A stretch of 37,753 bases of DNA, from assembly GCF_910579365.1 (NCBI RefSeq), contig NZ_CAJTUX010000023.1, forward strand, positions 1-37,753, written 5' to 3'. The stretch is from an uncultured Oscillibacter sp. GTDB lineage: Bacteria > Bacillota > Clostridia > Oscillospirales > Oscillospiraceae. The position numbers and the translations under genes are program-made. Shown here one piece after another: positions 31,250 through 37,753 of this stretch. Within the stretch, counting starts at the first letter, position 1. Every line of letters starts with the position of its first letter. The notes below the pieces were generated by a model. It ran no database searches, was not told the origin of the DNA, and was given only the letters and a program-made list of their open reading frames with translations.

Positions 31250-32512
31250 TCAGATGGTCTCCACCGGCAGTCCCTGGAGGTAGCGCCGCACCACGTCAAA
31301 GGCATGGTTGGCCGCCAGGCCCTGAATGCGGTCCCGCCGCCGCCGTCCCAGGTCCAGAGAGCGGCAGAAGGTCCCGTCCGGGGTGGACAGGCCCACGTAC
31401 AGGATACCCACGGGAACGTTTCGCTCGTCCGGGTCCGGTCCCGCAGCCCCGGTGACGGAGACCCCCAGGTCCGCCCCGGTGACGCGCCGGACGCCCTCCG
31501 CCATGGCCCGGGCGCACGCCTCTGAAACGGGGCCGTATGTATCCAGGATGTCCTGGGGGACGTGGAGCACCTCCGCCTTGACGCTGGTCCAGTAGCTCAC
31601 CACGCCGCCCCGGTAGACGGCGGAGGCCCCGGGGATGGCCGTGAGTTTTTCGGCCACCAATCCGCCGGTGCAGCTCTCGGCGGTGGCCAGGGTCATGTTC
31701 CGGCGGAGGAGCTGGGCGTGGCAGCACTCCGCCAGGTCCGCGATGTCCGCGCCGTAAACCACGTCGCCCAGGGTTTCACAGACCATCTCCCAGACGGGGA
31801 CCAGCATGGCGCGGGCCTCGTCCTCCGTGGCGGCCTTGGCGGTGGCCCGGAGGCGGACCTCGCAGGGCTTGGCGTAGGTGGCCAGGGTGGGGTTGGTCAT
31901 ATGGGCCATCTTGTCGTGGAGCAGCTGGTCCACGGAGCTCTCCCCCATGCCGAAGGTCATGATATCCTGAGAGATGATGACCTCGTGGGAGAGTTTCCGC
32001 AGGTAGGGTTCCACGTGGCGGCGGAGCATGGTCTCCATCTCGTGAGGGGGTCCCGGGAGCATGAGGACGTGGACGCCGTCCGCCTCGAAGGCGCAGCCGG
32101 GGGCGGTGCCCACGGGGTTGTCGAAAATCACGCAGTCCTCGGGCAGCTCCGCCTGCTGGGTGTTGTTCTCCGGCATGGGGACATGGAGGGCGGACTCGTA
32201 AAAGGTCCGGATATCCTCCAGGATGTCGGGGTGGAGGACCAGGGGCTTTCCGAAGGCCTGGCAGATGGTCTGCTTGGTGAGGTCGTCGTAGGTAGGGCCC
32301 AGGCCGCCTGTGGTGATGAGGATGTCCGCCCGGCGGCGGGCGATGGCCAGAGCCTCCTGAAGGCGGTCGGGGTTGTCGCCCACGACGGTGTGCCAGAAGA
32401 CGTTGACGCCCAGGGCAGAGAGGCTCTGGCTCAGGGTCTGGGCGTTGGTGTTGGCAATGTTGCCAAGGAGGAGTTCGGTGCCTACGGCGATGAGTTCGGC
32501 GGTGTGAGACAT
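31250..32512 (-). CDS. cinA: CinA: competence/damage-inducible protein, NMN amidohydrolase
   Basis: 420 aa. The N-terminal MoCF_biosynth-like domain starts TAELIAVGTELLLGNIANTNAQ and includes TTGGLGPTYDDLTKQ and LMLPGPPHEM. The C-terminal CinA domain has TLATAESCTGGLVAEKLTAIPGAS, YWTSVKAEVL and SVTGAAGPDPDERNVPVGILYVGL, the nicotinamide-nucleotide deamidase region. Such two-domain proteins remove pyridine-nucleotide breakdown products (NMN deamidase, ADP-ribose pyrophosphatase). A 610-bp gap upstream is filled by structured repeats C and B. Apart from AAAAGGAG near the start I see no clear promoter. Confidence 0.96.
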   Translation of the reverse strand: MSHTAELIAVGTELLLGNIANTNAQTLSQSLSALGVNVFWHTVVGDNPDRLQEALAIARRRADILITTGGLGPTYDDLTKQTICQAFGKPLVLHPDILEDIRTFYESALHVPMPENNTQQAELPEDCVIFDNPVGTAPGCAFEADGVHVLMLPGPPHEMETMLRRHVEPYLRKLSHEVIISQDIMTFGMGESSVDQLLHDKMAHMTNPTLATYAKPCEVRLRATAKAATEDEARAMLVPVWEMVCETLGDVVYGADIADLAECCHAQLLRRNMTLATAESCTGGLVAEKLTAIPGASAVYRGGVVSYWTSVKAEVLHVPQDILDTYGPVSEACARAMAEGVRRVTGADLGVSVTGAAGPDPDERNVPVGILYVGLSTPDGTFCRSLDLGRRRRDRIQGLAANHAFDVVRRYLQGLPVETI

Positions 32513-32529
32513 GGTGGGCTCCTTTTCCC

Positions 32530-32785
32530 CCGAAGGGGGAGTTTGTACTCGCCCTTGCGGGCGGGGAGGATTTCAGCCATAAAGATGGCTGGTCCAATGC
32601 ACCCCCCATTTTCTCTTTTTCTGATACGCAGAAAAAGAGAAAATGGGCCGTGCACGGTCCAAAAGAGAAAAAGACGTTTTCAAACGGGGGACGGGGGACG
32701 CGCCTAGGGCGGATTCTCAGGTACGCATGTCTCTGCCCGCGGCTCGGTGCGGGCGGGGGGTTTGGCGGGCGCCGAATCGACTTCC
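32530..32785 (-). repeat. Structured intergenic repeat, copy C (inverted)
   Basis: Related to copies A and B but on the opposite strand. The core hairpin has a 16-bp perfect stem (32608-32623 with 32629-32644, loop ATACG), extended by CCC/GGG and TGCAC/GTGCA. Compared with A and B, the closing pairs of the loop differ and the G-T pair is replaced by A-T, with pairing kept. A GCCAT/ATGGC hairpin, CGCCC-GCAA-GGGCG and a CCCCC-GAA-GGGGG-type hairpin follow toward cinA. The stretch between C and B (32786-32884) is GC-rich, contains more CTCTTTT/AAAGAGA segments and holds no gene. Confidence 0.83.
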
Positions 32786-32884
32786 TTCTCTTTTCGCTTC
32801 CGCTCATGCGGTGGATACGGAAAGAGAAAGCGGCAGGCGCGGCTTTGGCGGAAGCGCCGGGGCGCGGCAGGAAAAAGAGAAACG

Positions 32885-33118
32885 GGTCTATTCAGCCAGG
32901 GACAAAACTCCCGCCCGCACCACGCCGCGGGCAGGGATATTCGTACTTGATCTCCAAGCTCCAGGCGCGCCCCTCGTCCCCCGTAAAAAGCGCTTTTTCT
33001 CTTTTGGACCGTGCACGGCCCGTTTTCTCTTTTTGGCGCAACCAAAAAGAGAAAATGGGGGGTGCATTGGACCAGCCATCGCTGTCCGCCCATCCTCCCC
33101 GCCCGTCAGGGCGAGCAT
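32885..33118 (+). repeat. Structured intergenic repeat, copy B
   Basis: Same orientation as copy A and identical to it over 32995-33066. Hairpin stem 33023-33036 with 33042-33055, loop CGCAA. It ends with CGCCC-GTCA-GGGCG a few bases before the thiI stop. It forms an inverted pair with copy C about 100 bp away. Confidence 0.85.
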
Positions 33119-33122
33119 CAGC

Positions 33123-34301
33123 TCAAGGTTTGACCCAAACCCACTCCTCCCCCTCCAGGGAGCGGGCCGTCAGGCCCTCGATATCCAGCTTGGCCTCCGC
33201 CGCCTGAACGTCCTCCGCCTTGGGCCTTGTGGCCGGGTGCCGGGGGGTGAAGACGGTGCAGCAGTCCTCATAGGGCAGAATGGAGGTGTCGTAGGTGCCG
33301 ATCTCCCGGGCCATGCGGATGATCTCCACCTTGTCCATGCCGATGAGGGGCCGGAGAACCGGCATCTCCGCCACGCCGTCGGTGACCGCCAGCGCCATCA
33401 TGGTCTGGCTGGCCACCTGCCCCAGGGACTCCCCGGTAATCAGGGCCTTGGCCCCCGCCCGCCGGGCAATGGCCTGGGCCAGGCGCATCATGAAGCGCCG
33501 CATGATGAGGGTGAAATACTCCTCCGGGCAATTCTTCCGAATCTCCTCCTGAATCTCCGTGAAGGGCACGATGTGGACCCGGAGGCGGCCGCAGTACGCA
33601 GTCAGAAGCTTCGCCAGCTCCAGCACCTTGTCCTGGGCCTGCTGGGAGGTGTAGGGCGGGGAGACGAAGTGGACCATCTCCAGCTCCACCCCCCGCCGGG
33701 CCATCATCCAGGAGGACACGGGACTGTCCAGCCCGCCGGAGAGAAGGCTGACGGCGTGTCCCCCCATGCCCACGGGAAGCCCCCCCGCCCCTGGGACGGC
33801 GGGAGCGTGGACGTAGGCGTATTTCTCCCGAATCTCCACGTGGACGGTGAGGTCCGGGCTGTGGACGTCCACCGCCACGCGGGGGAAGGCCTCCGCCAGC
33901 TCGCCCCCCACGGCCTGGGAGAGTTGAATGGAGTTCATGGGATAGCTCTTGTCGGCCCGCTTGCTCTCCACCTTGAAGCTCCCGGCGGAGGCAAAGGCGT
34001 CCGCCAGATAGTCCTTGGCGGTTTCCACAATGGCCTCCACCGTCTTCCCGCAGGGGACGGCCCGGGCCACGCTGACCACGCCGAAGACCTGCCGGGCGGC
34101 GGCGTAGGCCGCCTCCATGTCGCAGCGGTCCGTGGTGGGCTCGGCGTAGATGGTGCTTTGCCGGATGTAGACCTGGAAGCTGCCGCAGGACTTCAGGCGG
34201 CGGGCCACATTGGCCACCAGCCGGTCCTCGAAGGAGCGGCGGTTCTGGCCCTTCAGGACCACCTCGCCCAGCTTGAGCAGAAACATTTCATTTTGCCGCA
34301 T
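33123..34301 (-). CDS. thiI: tRNA 4-thiouridine synthase ThiI (no rhodanese domain)
   Basis: 392 aa from the ATG at 34301: GGAGG lies 9 nt upstream, whereas the ATG at 34310 directly abuts it. ThiI adenylates uridine 8 of tRNA for thiolation and can supply sulfur for thiamine. Layout: an N-terminal ferredoxin-like domain, THUMP domain (around TVEAIVETAKDYLADAF to VHVEIREKYAYV), then the PP-loop LLSGGLDSPVSSW and the downstream ALITGESLGQVASQT and DCCTVFTPRHPATRP motifs. It ends near residue 392, so it is the short, rhodanese-free form common in Firmicutes. The iscS-type partner is not in the window. Confidence 0.96.
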   Translation of the reverse strand: MRQNEMFLLKLGEVVLKGQNRRSFEDRLVANVARRLKSCGSFQVYIRQSTIYAEPTTDRCDMEAAYAAARQVFGVVSVARAVPCGKTVEAIVETAKDYLADAFASAGSFKVESKRADKSYPMNSIQLSQAVGGELAEAFPRVAVDVHSPDLTVHVEIREKYAYVHAPAVPGAGGLPVGMGGHAVSLLSGGLDSPVSSWMMARRGVELEMVHFVSPPYTSQQAQDKVLELAKLLTAYCGRLRVHIVPFTEIQEEIRKNCPEEYFTLIMRRFMMRLAQAIARRAGAKALITGESLGQVASQTMMALAVTDGVAEMPVLRPLIGMDKVEIIRMAREIGTYDTSILPYEDCCTVFTPRHPATRPKAEDVQAAEAKLDIEGLTARSLEGEEWVWVKP

Positions 34302-34386
34302 GAATGTCATCCTCCGTAGATGTCAATTTTACGGGTGCTATTATAACGCACTTCCGGCGGAAGAAAAAGGGGGTTTTCCGAAATTC

Positions 34387-34415
34387 TTGCAATTTTGCTT
34401 TGAATCCGATAGAAT
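34387..34415 (+). promoter_or_regulatory. Promoter of the small gene / flavodoxin-like reductase unit
   Basis: TTGCAA (34387-34392), 17-nt spacer, TAGAAT (34410-34415). A TATAAT (34340-34345) on the minus strand, with a poor -35, is the likely thiI -10 box. Confidence 0.75.
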
Positions 34416-34444
34416 GATTCCATCGGAAGAGAGGAGGCGCTGTC

Positions 34445-34683
34445 ATGATGAAAAAATGGGTTGCCGCCTGGGGACGCTGGCGGTGTGCGCATGTCCCGAT
34501 GTCTTTTGGGGAATGTATGGAGACGCCGCCTGGGGGAGCATGGCGGGCGATCTCCCGCTCCTGGTCCGGATCGCCCTGCTGGGCTGGCGGGCGGCCCGGA
34601 CCCGGGACGTCCCCACGCTGCTGGCCCAGGGAATGCTGTTCTGGTTTTTCCATGTCCAAAAGAGCCGCGCGGCCAAAACATAA
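34445..34683 (+). pseudogene. Small hypothetical protein gene with an apparent frameshift in a poly-A run
   Basis: A promoter (34387-34415) and GAGGAGG point to the ATG at 34445. That frame runs MMKKWVAAWGRW into an unlikely Cys/Pro/Arg-rich sequence to 34699. The frame beginning at 34456, one base back, reads MGCRLGTLAVCACP and continues with a plausible hydrophobic/amphipathic protein (DLPLLVRIALLGW, TLLAQGMLFWFFHVQ) to a stop at 34683, 12 bp before the next gene. One more A in the A6 run (34451-34456) would join them into a 79-aa protein. So this is a frameshifted gene, a phase-variable tract, a sequencing error or a -1 slippage site. No function is recognised. Confidence 0.45.
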
Positions 34684-34695
34684 GGAGGTATCCCC

Positions 34696-35322
34696 ATGAA
34701 AATCGTCGCCATCAACGGAAGCCCCCGCAAAAACGGCAACACCGCCCTCTGCCTGGAGGCCGCCGGCCGCGAAATCGAAGCCGCCGGCGTGGAGTTCCAG
34801 GTCTTTCAGCCCGGCGCAGGGGTTCGTCCCTGCACGGCCTGCTATCACTGCCTGAACACTGGAAGCCTCCGCTGCGTTCAGAAGGACGACGGCGTCAACG
34901 ACATCATCGCCGCCTGCATCGAGGCCGACGGCCTCCTCCTGGCCTCCCCCGTCTACCACGGCGGCATCGCCGGGGGCATGAAGTGCGTGCTGGACCGGCT
35001 GATGCTGGCGGCGGGCTGCGGGGCGAACCAGCTGCGCCACAAGGTGGGCGGGGCCCTGTGTACCCTGCGCCGCAGCGGGGGTATGGAGACCTACCAGCAG
35101 CTTTTGGGAACCATGGACGCCATGGAGATGATTCTCATGACCTCGGACTACTGGGGCGTGGTCCACGGGGCGGACCCCGGCGAGGCCGCCCGGGATGAGG
35201 AGGGGATGGCCGTGGCCGCCCGGCTGGGGCGGAACATGGCCTGGATGGTCCGGGTCCTTCGGGAGACAAAGCTCCCCGCCCCGGAGGCGGCCCGGAGACC
35301 CATGATGAACTTCATACGGTAA
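34696..35322 (+). CDS. Flavodoxin-like NAD(P)H-dependent FMN oxidoreductase
   Basis: 208 aa; AAGGAGG precedes the ATG. The N terminus KIVAINGSPRKNGNTALCLEA is the FMN-phosphate loop of the NADPH-dependent FMN reductase/iron-sulfur-flavoprotein group. A Cys cluster, PCTACYHCLNTGSLRC, follows near residues 45-60, and the flavin-binding loop ASPVYHGGIAGGMKCVLDRL comes next. The Cys spacing resembles iron-sulfur flavoproteins, so an Fe-S cluster is possible but not certain. The electron acceptor is unknown. It is downstream of the small frameshifted gene and ends in a strong terminator. Confidence 0.9.
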   Translation: MKIVAINGSPRKNGNTALCLEAAGREIEAAGVEFQVFQPGAGVRPCTACYHCLNTGSLRCVQKDDGVNDIIAACIEADGLLLASPVYHGGIAGGMKCVLDRLMLAAGCGANQLRHKVGGALCTLRRSGGMETYQQLLGTMDAMEMILMTSDYWGVVHGADPGEAARDEEGMAVAARLGRNMAWMVRVLRETKLPAPEAARRPMMNFIR

Positions 35323-35355
35323 GGCTGGCGGCAGACGAAGAGCCGCACGCCAGCC

Positions 35356-35387
35356 AAGGCGGCCCGCGCAGGCGGGCCGCCTTTTTT
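35356..35387 (+). terminator. Terminator after the flavodoxin-like gene
   Basis: A perfect 12-bp stem (35356-35367 with 35372-35383), loop GCAG, with a run of six T that overlaps the end of the stem. It lies between this gene and the convergent XRE gene and may serve both weakly. Confidence 0.92.
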
Positions 35388-35402
35388 GCGCCTTGCGGCC
35401 CC

Positions 35403-35732
35403 TTACACGTCCCCCCGGAGGAGGAAGAGCTGGAGGACCTTCTCCGCCAGCCGCAGCTCCCGGGGGGTGCAGCGGGCCAGAAGAGCCTGGAGAGAGGTCA
35501 GGTCCGCCTCTCCGTGCTCTTCGCCAAGGAGAATGTACTCCATGGACAGACGGGAGGTCCGGGCCACCTTCATCAGCGTGTCGATGGACATCTGAGAGGT
35601 GCCCACCTCGATCTGCCCGTAGTAGCCGGAGCCGATGTCCGCCAGCTCCGCGAACTGTTCCCGAGTGAGACCCAGGCGGTTCCGCTGCTGGCGCAGGCGC
35701 TGACCCACGGCGACGCGCTCCTGTTTTGTCAT
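35403..35732 (-). CDS. XRE-family (Cro/CI-type) transcriptional regulator
   Basis: 109 aa. An HTH of the Cro/CI class occupies residues ~10-65: VGQRLRQQRNRLGLTREQFAELADIGSGYYGQIEVGTSQMSIDTLMKVARTSRLSMEYILLG. The ~40-residue C-terminal part (LTSLQALLARCTPRELRLAEKVLQLFLL) looks like a helical dimerisation segment. It is divergently oriented to the pseudo-recombinase gene, sharing a 310-bp AT-rich intergenic region with it, and so may control that gene. GAAGGAG precedes the ATG. Its target is unknown. Confidence 0.9.
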   Translation of the reverse strand: MTKQERVAVGQRLRQQRNRLGLTREQFAELADIGSGYYGQIEVGTSQMSIDTLMKVARTSRLSMEYILLGEEHGEADLTSLQALLARCTPRELRLAEKVLQLFLLRGDV

Positions 35733-35807
35733 AGAATTGCTGCTCCTTCCATCGAGTTTTTTTCAGTCTATCCTTGGAAACTGATGGACAAAATATGTGA
35801 ATAGATA

Positions 35808-35836
35808 TTGATTTTTGTTATCTTTTAGCGTATCCT
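35808..35836 (+). promoter_or_regulatory. Candidate promoter of the pseudo-recombinase gene
   Basis: TTGATT (35808-35813), 17-nt spacer, TATCCT (35831-35836). The leader to the start at 36043 is about 200 nt, is AT-rich and contains TGTAAC at 35854 and TTGTAAC at 35916 and 36017. No further gene is seen in 35733-36042. Confidence 0.5.
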
Positions 35837-36042
35837 GCAAGTGTAAAAAACGCTGTAACCGTTGCGGCGCAATGGATTCGGGGATTTTCAAAATTATTCA
35901 GATTGATGCCCATAATTGTAACACAGAGGCATGAATGAAATCACCTGATTCCGCGCAGAATGCGGAAAAATCTGCGGAGGCCGCGGAGAGGAAAATCAGC
36001 GGAATTTATCACATGTTTGTAACGTGGAGGAAGGGGGACGCT

Positions 36043-37371
36043 ATGCAGGAGTACGTTGTCAACCGCCCGGACGAGGGGGCCATGGACCGGGCCCTGCGGG
36101 AAAATTCCGGCAACGCCGCCGGGGCGGTGCTGCGTCTGGCCTGGCAGGCCGGGCTGCTGCGGGATGAGATTCAGCGCCTGACCTGGGAGCAGGTGGACTT
36201 TCTGGACGCGGCCATCGCGCTGCCGGACCGGAAGGTGCCCATCTGCCGGGAGCTGGCGGACTGGCTCTGGACCCTGCGGGAGAGCCGGGACCGGAGCCAG
36301 GAGGCCGTGGTCCTCTCCGACCGGGACCACAGGCCCCTGACGCCCCAGTCCATCTCCCGCCTGGCCCGGAGCGCCCTGGACCGGCAGGGGCAGACCTCCG
36401 TCCGGCTCATCGACCTGCGCCACGATTTCGTGCTGCGCCAGCTGGAGGAACACGACTGGCAGTACGTCTCCCGCATTACCGGCGTGGAGGCGGCGGGGCT
36501 TAACGTCCACTTTGCCGGACACCTGGAGGAGAAAAAAATCTCCACCCGGGTCCGCCGGGAGGAGCGCGTCCCCATCGACGAGTTTGCCCTGTGGAAGCTG
36601 CTGCGGACCGAGGGAACCAGCCCCGCCGGCATAACCCTGTGGCTGACGTGGCAGGTGGGGCTGCGGCTGGAGGAGATTGTCGCCCTGCGGTGGGAGCAGG
36701 TGGCCGGGGACCTTCTGCGGCTGGAGGACCGGGACGTCCCCCTCCCCAGCGGCGCGGGAAGGGCTTTGGAGGAGCTGGGGCAGGCGGAGGGACGGGAGGG
36801 GTTCGTGCTCACCGCCCCCAGAAGCGGCCAGCCCTATGACCGGACCCGTCTTTCCAAGCTGGTCCGGGCGGCGCTGATCCGGGCGGGCCTGGACAACCTG
36901 ACCCTCCGGGACCTGCGGATGGACTGCGCCCTGCGCTCCGGCGGGGAGGGGCGCATCCTCTCCCAGGTCCGGCGGCAGGGCTGGATCACCCGCAACGAGG
37001 TGATGGACCTTCTGAACGTCTCCCGCACCACGGCCTATAACCGGCTCAAGCAGATGGCCGGCCGGGGCAAGCTGACCCAGGTGGGGGCCCGGTACTACCT
37101 GCCGGAGGCTGTGGTGCCGCCGGAGCGGCAGGAGAGCGCCGTGCTGGAGTACCTGGAGCGGGAGGGCTTCGCCTACCGACAGGACGTGGCCCGGCTGCTG
37201 GGCATCGGCGTGGGGCAGTGCCGCCCGCTGCTCCAGCGGATGCTGGCCGGGGGACTGATTGTGCAGGACCGGCAGCGATACCTATTAAATAATGAAAAGA
37301 GCCCCCGGGAGGAGGGGCTGGAGACCGCCGTTCCCGCCGGGGGAGGCGGCGGGGGAAGCCGGGAAACCTAG
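36043..37371 (+). CDS. Tandem degenerate tyrosine-recombinase folds fused to two winged-helix domains (putative DNA-binding regulator)
   Basis: 442 aa from the ATG at 36043 (AGGAAGGGGG 6-7 nt upstream); upstream in-frame starts lack such a site. Residues ~24-148 and ~193-310 are two copies of a tyrosine-recombinase catalytic-like fold: LAWQAGLLRDEIQRLTWEQV versus LTWQVGLRLEEIVALRWEQV, and SRLARSAL...LIDLRHDFVLR versus SKLVRAAL...LRDLRMDCALR. The first catalytic Arg is Leu39 in copy 1 and R208 in copy 2; the second His is Ile123 and R289; only the R126/R292 pair is kept; no nucleophilic Tyr follows. So cleavage is unlikely. Residues ~315-353 and ~366-415 are two winged-helix-like units (WITRNEVMDLLNVSRTTAYNRLKQM; YRQDVARLLGIGVGQCRPLLQRM). 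The C-terminal end is Gly-rich. It precedes an S-layer gene. Confidence 0.8.
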   Translation: MQEYVVNRPDEGAMDRALRENSGNAAGAVLRLAWQAGLLRDEIQRLTWEQVDFLDAAIALPDRKVPICRELADWLWTLRESRDRSQEAVVLSDRDHRPLTPQSISRLARSALDRQGQTSVRLIDLRHDFVLRQLEEHDWQYVSRITGVEAAGLNVHFAGHLEEKKISTRVRREERVPIDEFALWKLLRTEGTSPAGITLWLTWQVGLRLEEIVALRWEQVAGDLLRLEDRDVPLPSGAGRALEELGQAEGREGFVLTAPRSGQPYDRTRLSKLVRAALIRAGLDNLTLRDLRMDCALRSGGEGRILSQVRRQGWITRNEVMDLLNVSRTTAYNRLKQMAGRGKLTQVGARYYLPEAVVPPERQESAVLEYLEREGFAYRQDVARLLGIGVGQCRPLLQRMLAGGLIVQDRQRYLLNNEKSPREEGLETAVPAGGGGGGSRET

Positions 37372-37462
37372 GCCGGGAGGAAAACTTTGTTACAAACATT
37401 TTGCACATAAAAGCGATTAAATCTCAGCGTTTATCAAACAAATTACAACTCCCGGAAAGCTA

Positions 37463-37491
37463 TAGACAAACAGATTGCGGACTGTTACATT
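37463..37491 (+). promoter_or_regulatory. Candidate promoter of the S-layer gene
   Basis: TAGACA (37463-37468), 17-nt spacer, TACATT (37486-37491). A GTTACA motif (37484-37489) overlaps the -10 box. The ~130-nt leader that follows has at least one stable hairpin (GGATTGG with CCAATTCC near 37512-37533) and a GTCCGGAC palindrome, then AAAGGAGG before the ATG. Confidence 0.45.
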
Positions 37492-37631
37492 GGGCTTGCG
37501 GACGGCGGACGGATTGGCGCGAGACCAATTCCAGGCTTGATGTGGGATCGGCTAGCCCCGACACGAATCCTGGAGGGGGCTGCGCGCCGGGATGTCCGGA
37601 CGGACCGTAATCTTTAAAGGAGGAATGTTCA

Positions 37632-37753
37632 ATGAAGAAATTCCTGTCCCTGGTTCTTGCATTGGTCATGGCCATGTCTCTGGTCACGATCAGCGCGGGA
37701 GCCACCGAGTACAAGGATCTCACCGACAAGGATGAGATTCAGTACGAGGAAGC
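37632..37753 (+). CDS. S-layer/SLH surface protein, N-terminal part (3' truncated by window edge)
   Basis: Only 40 residues are in the window. AAAGGAGG lies 9 nt before the ATG. A classical signal peptide is visible (MKKFLSLVLALVMAMSLVTISAGA), followed by TEYKDLTDKDEIQYEE, which is how the first SLH repeat of abundant S-layer proteins in Oscillospiraceae begins (F/Y-x-D-x-x-D-x-x-x-I-x-Y-x-E-A). The strong ribosome binding site and long leader suggest high expression. The call is by resemblance of the N terminus only. Confidence 0.7.
   Translation, partial: MKKFLSLVLALVMAMSLVTISAGATEYKDLTDKDEIQYEE

Noticed and set aside
32643..34319. Plus-strand open frame of about 558 codons over repeats C/B and thiI
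   Set aside because: Half of it is the complement of thiI and the rest is repeat DNA; no start signal.

Overview
The window is a GC-rich Gram-positive chromosome segment, most likely from a gut Clostridia member of the Oscillospiraceae (Flavonifractor/Oscillibacter-like). Reasons: SLH-domain and BspA-like surface proteins, a spoIIR sporulation gene, consensus Spo0A boxes, the rimP-nusA-ylxR-ylxQ-infB-rbfA-nrnA-truB-ribF gene order of Firmicutes, DUF1836 and DUF1576 genes, and strong AGGAGG ribosome binding sites. The genus is an inference; no rRNA or tRNA gene is present.

Layout. 1-5394: the 3' end of pnp, a secreted leucine-rich-repeat/SLH protein, and mnmE. 5395-8040: DUF1836, a DegV lipid-binding protein and prmA, ending in a strong terminator. 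8051-12993 (minus strand): an HscC-type Hsp70 with a membrane-anchored, divergent J-domain partner, then a secreted SLH protein. 13056-21763: the translation/transcription operon rimP to ribF, interrupted by several intrinsic-terminator-like hairpins including one in the leader. 21776-23304: an AT-richer type II restriction-modification pair of the BglII/BstYI kind appended to that operon. 23347-26553 (minus): a heavy-metal resistance locus with a CadC/SmtB repressor, a free-standing HMA metallochaperone and a P1B ATPase, split by about 580 bp that holds a copy of a structured repeat and a probable small RNA on the opposite strand. 26571-27293: a hotdog thioesterase facing spoIIR across a cluster of hairpins. 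27294-30442 (minus): spoIIR, a DUF1576 membrane protein and a soluble histidine kinase whose promoter is preceded by three Spo0A-box-like heptamers in 10-bp register. 30542-34301 (minus): a PIN-like protein, cinA, two inverted copies of the structured repeat, and thiI. 34387-35388: a small frameshifted gene and a flavodoxin-like reductase. 35403-37753: an XRE regulator, a protein made of two degenerate tyrosine-recombinase folds plus two winged-helix domains, and the start of an S-layer gene.

The strongest candidates for something undescribed are (i) the tandem pseudo-recombinase/winged-helix protein, flanked by shared TTGTAAC motifs and sitting upstream of an S-layer gene; (ii) an intergenic repeat family (three copies here) whose long hairpin keeps its pairing although stem and loop bases differ between copies; (iii) a Spo0A-box-preceded histidine kinase/DUF1576 operon beside spoIIR; and (iv) a roughly 88-nt promoter-to-terminator small RNA. 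All calls come from reading the sequence and from knowledge of the families; no database search was run.
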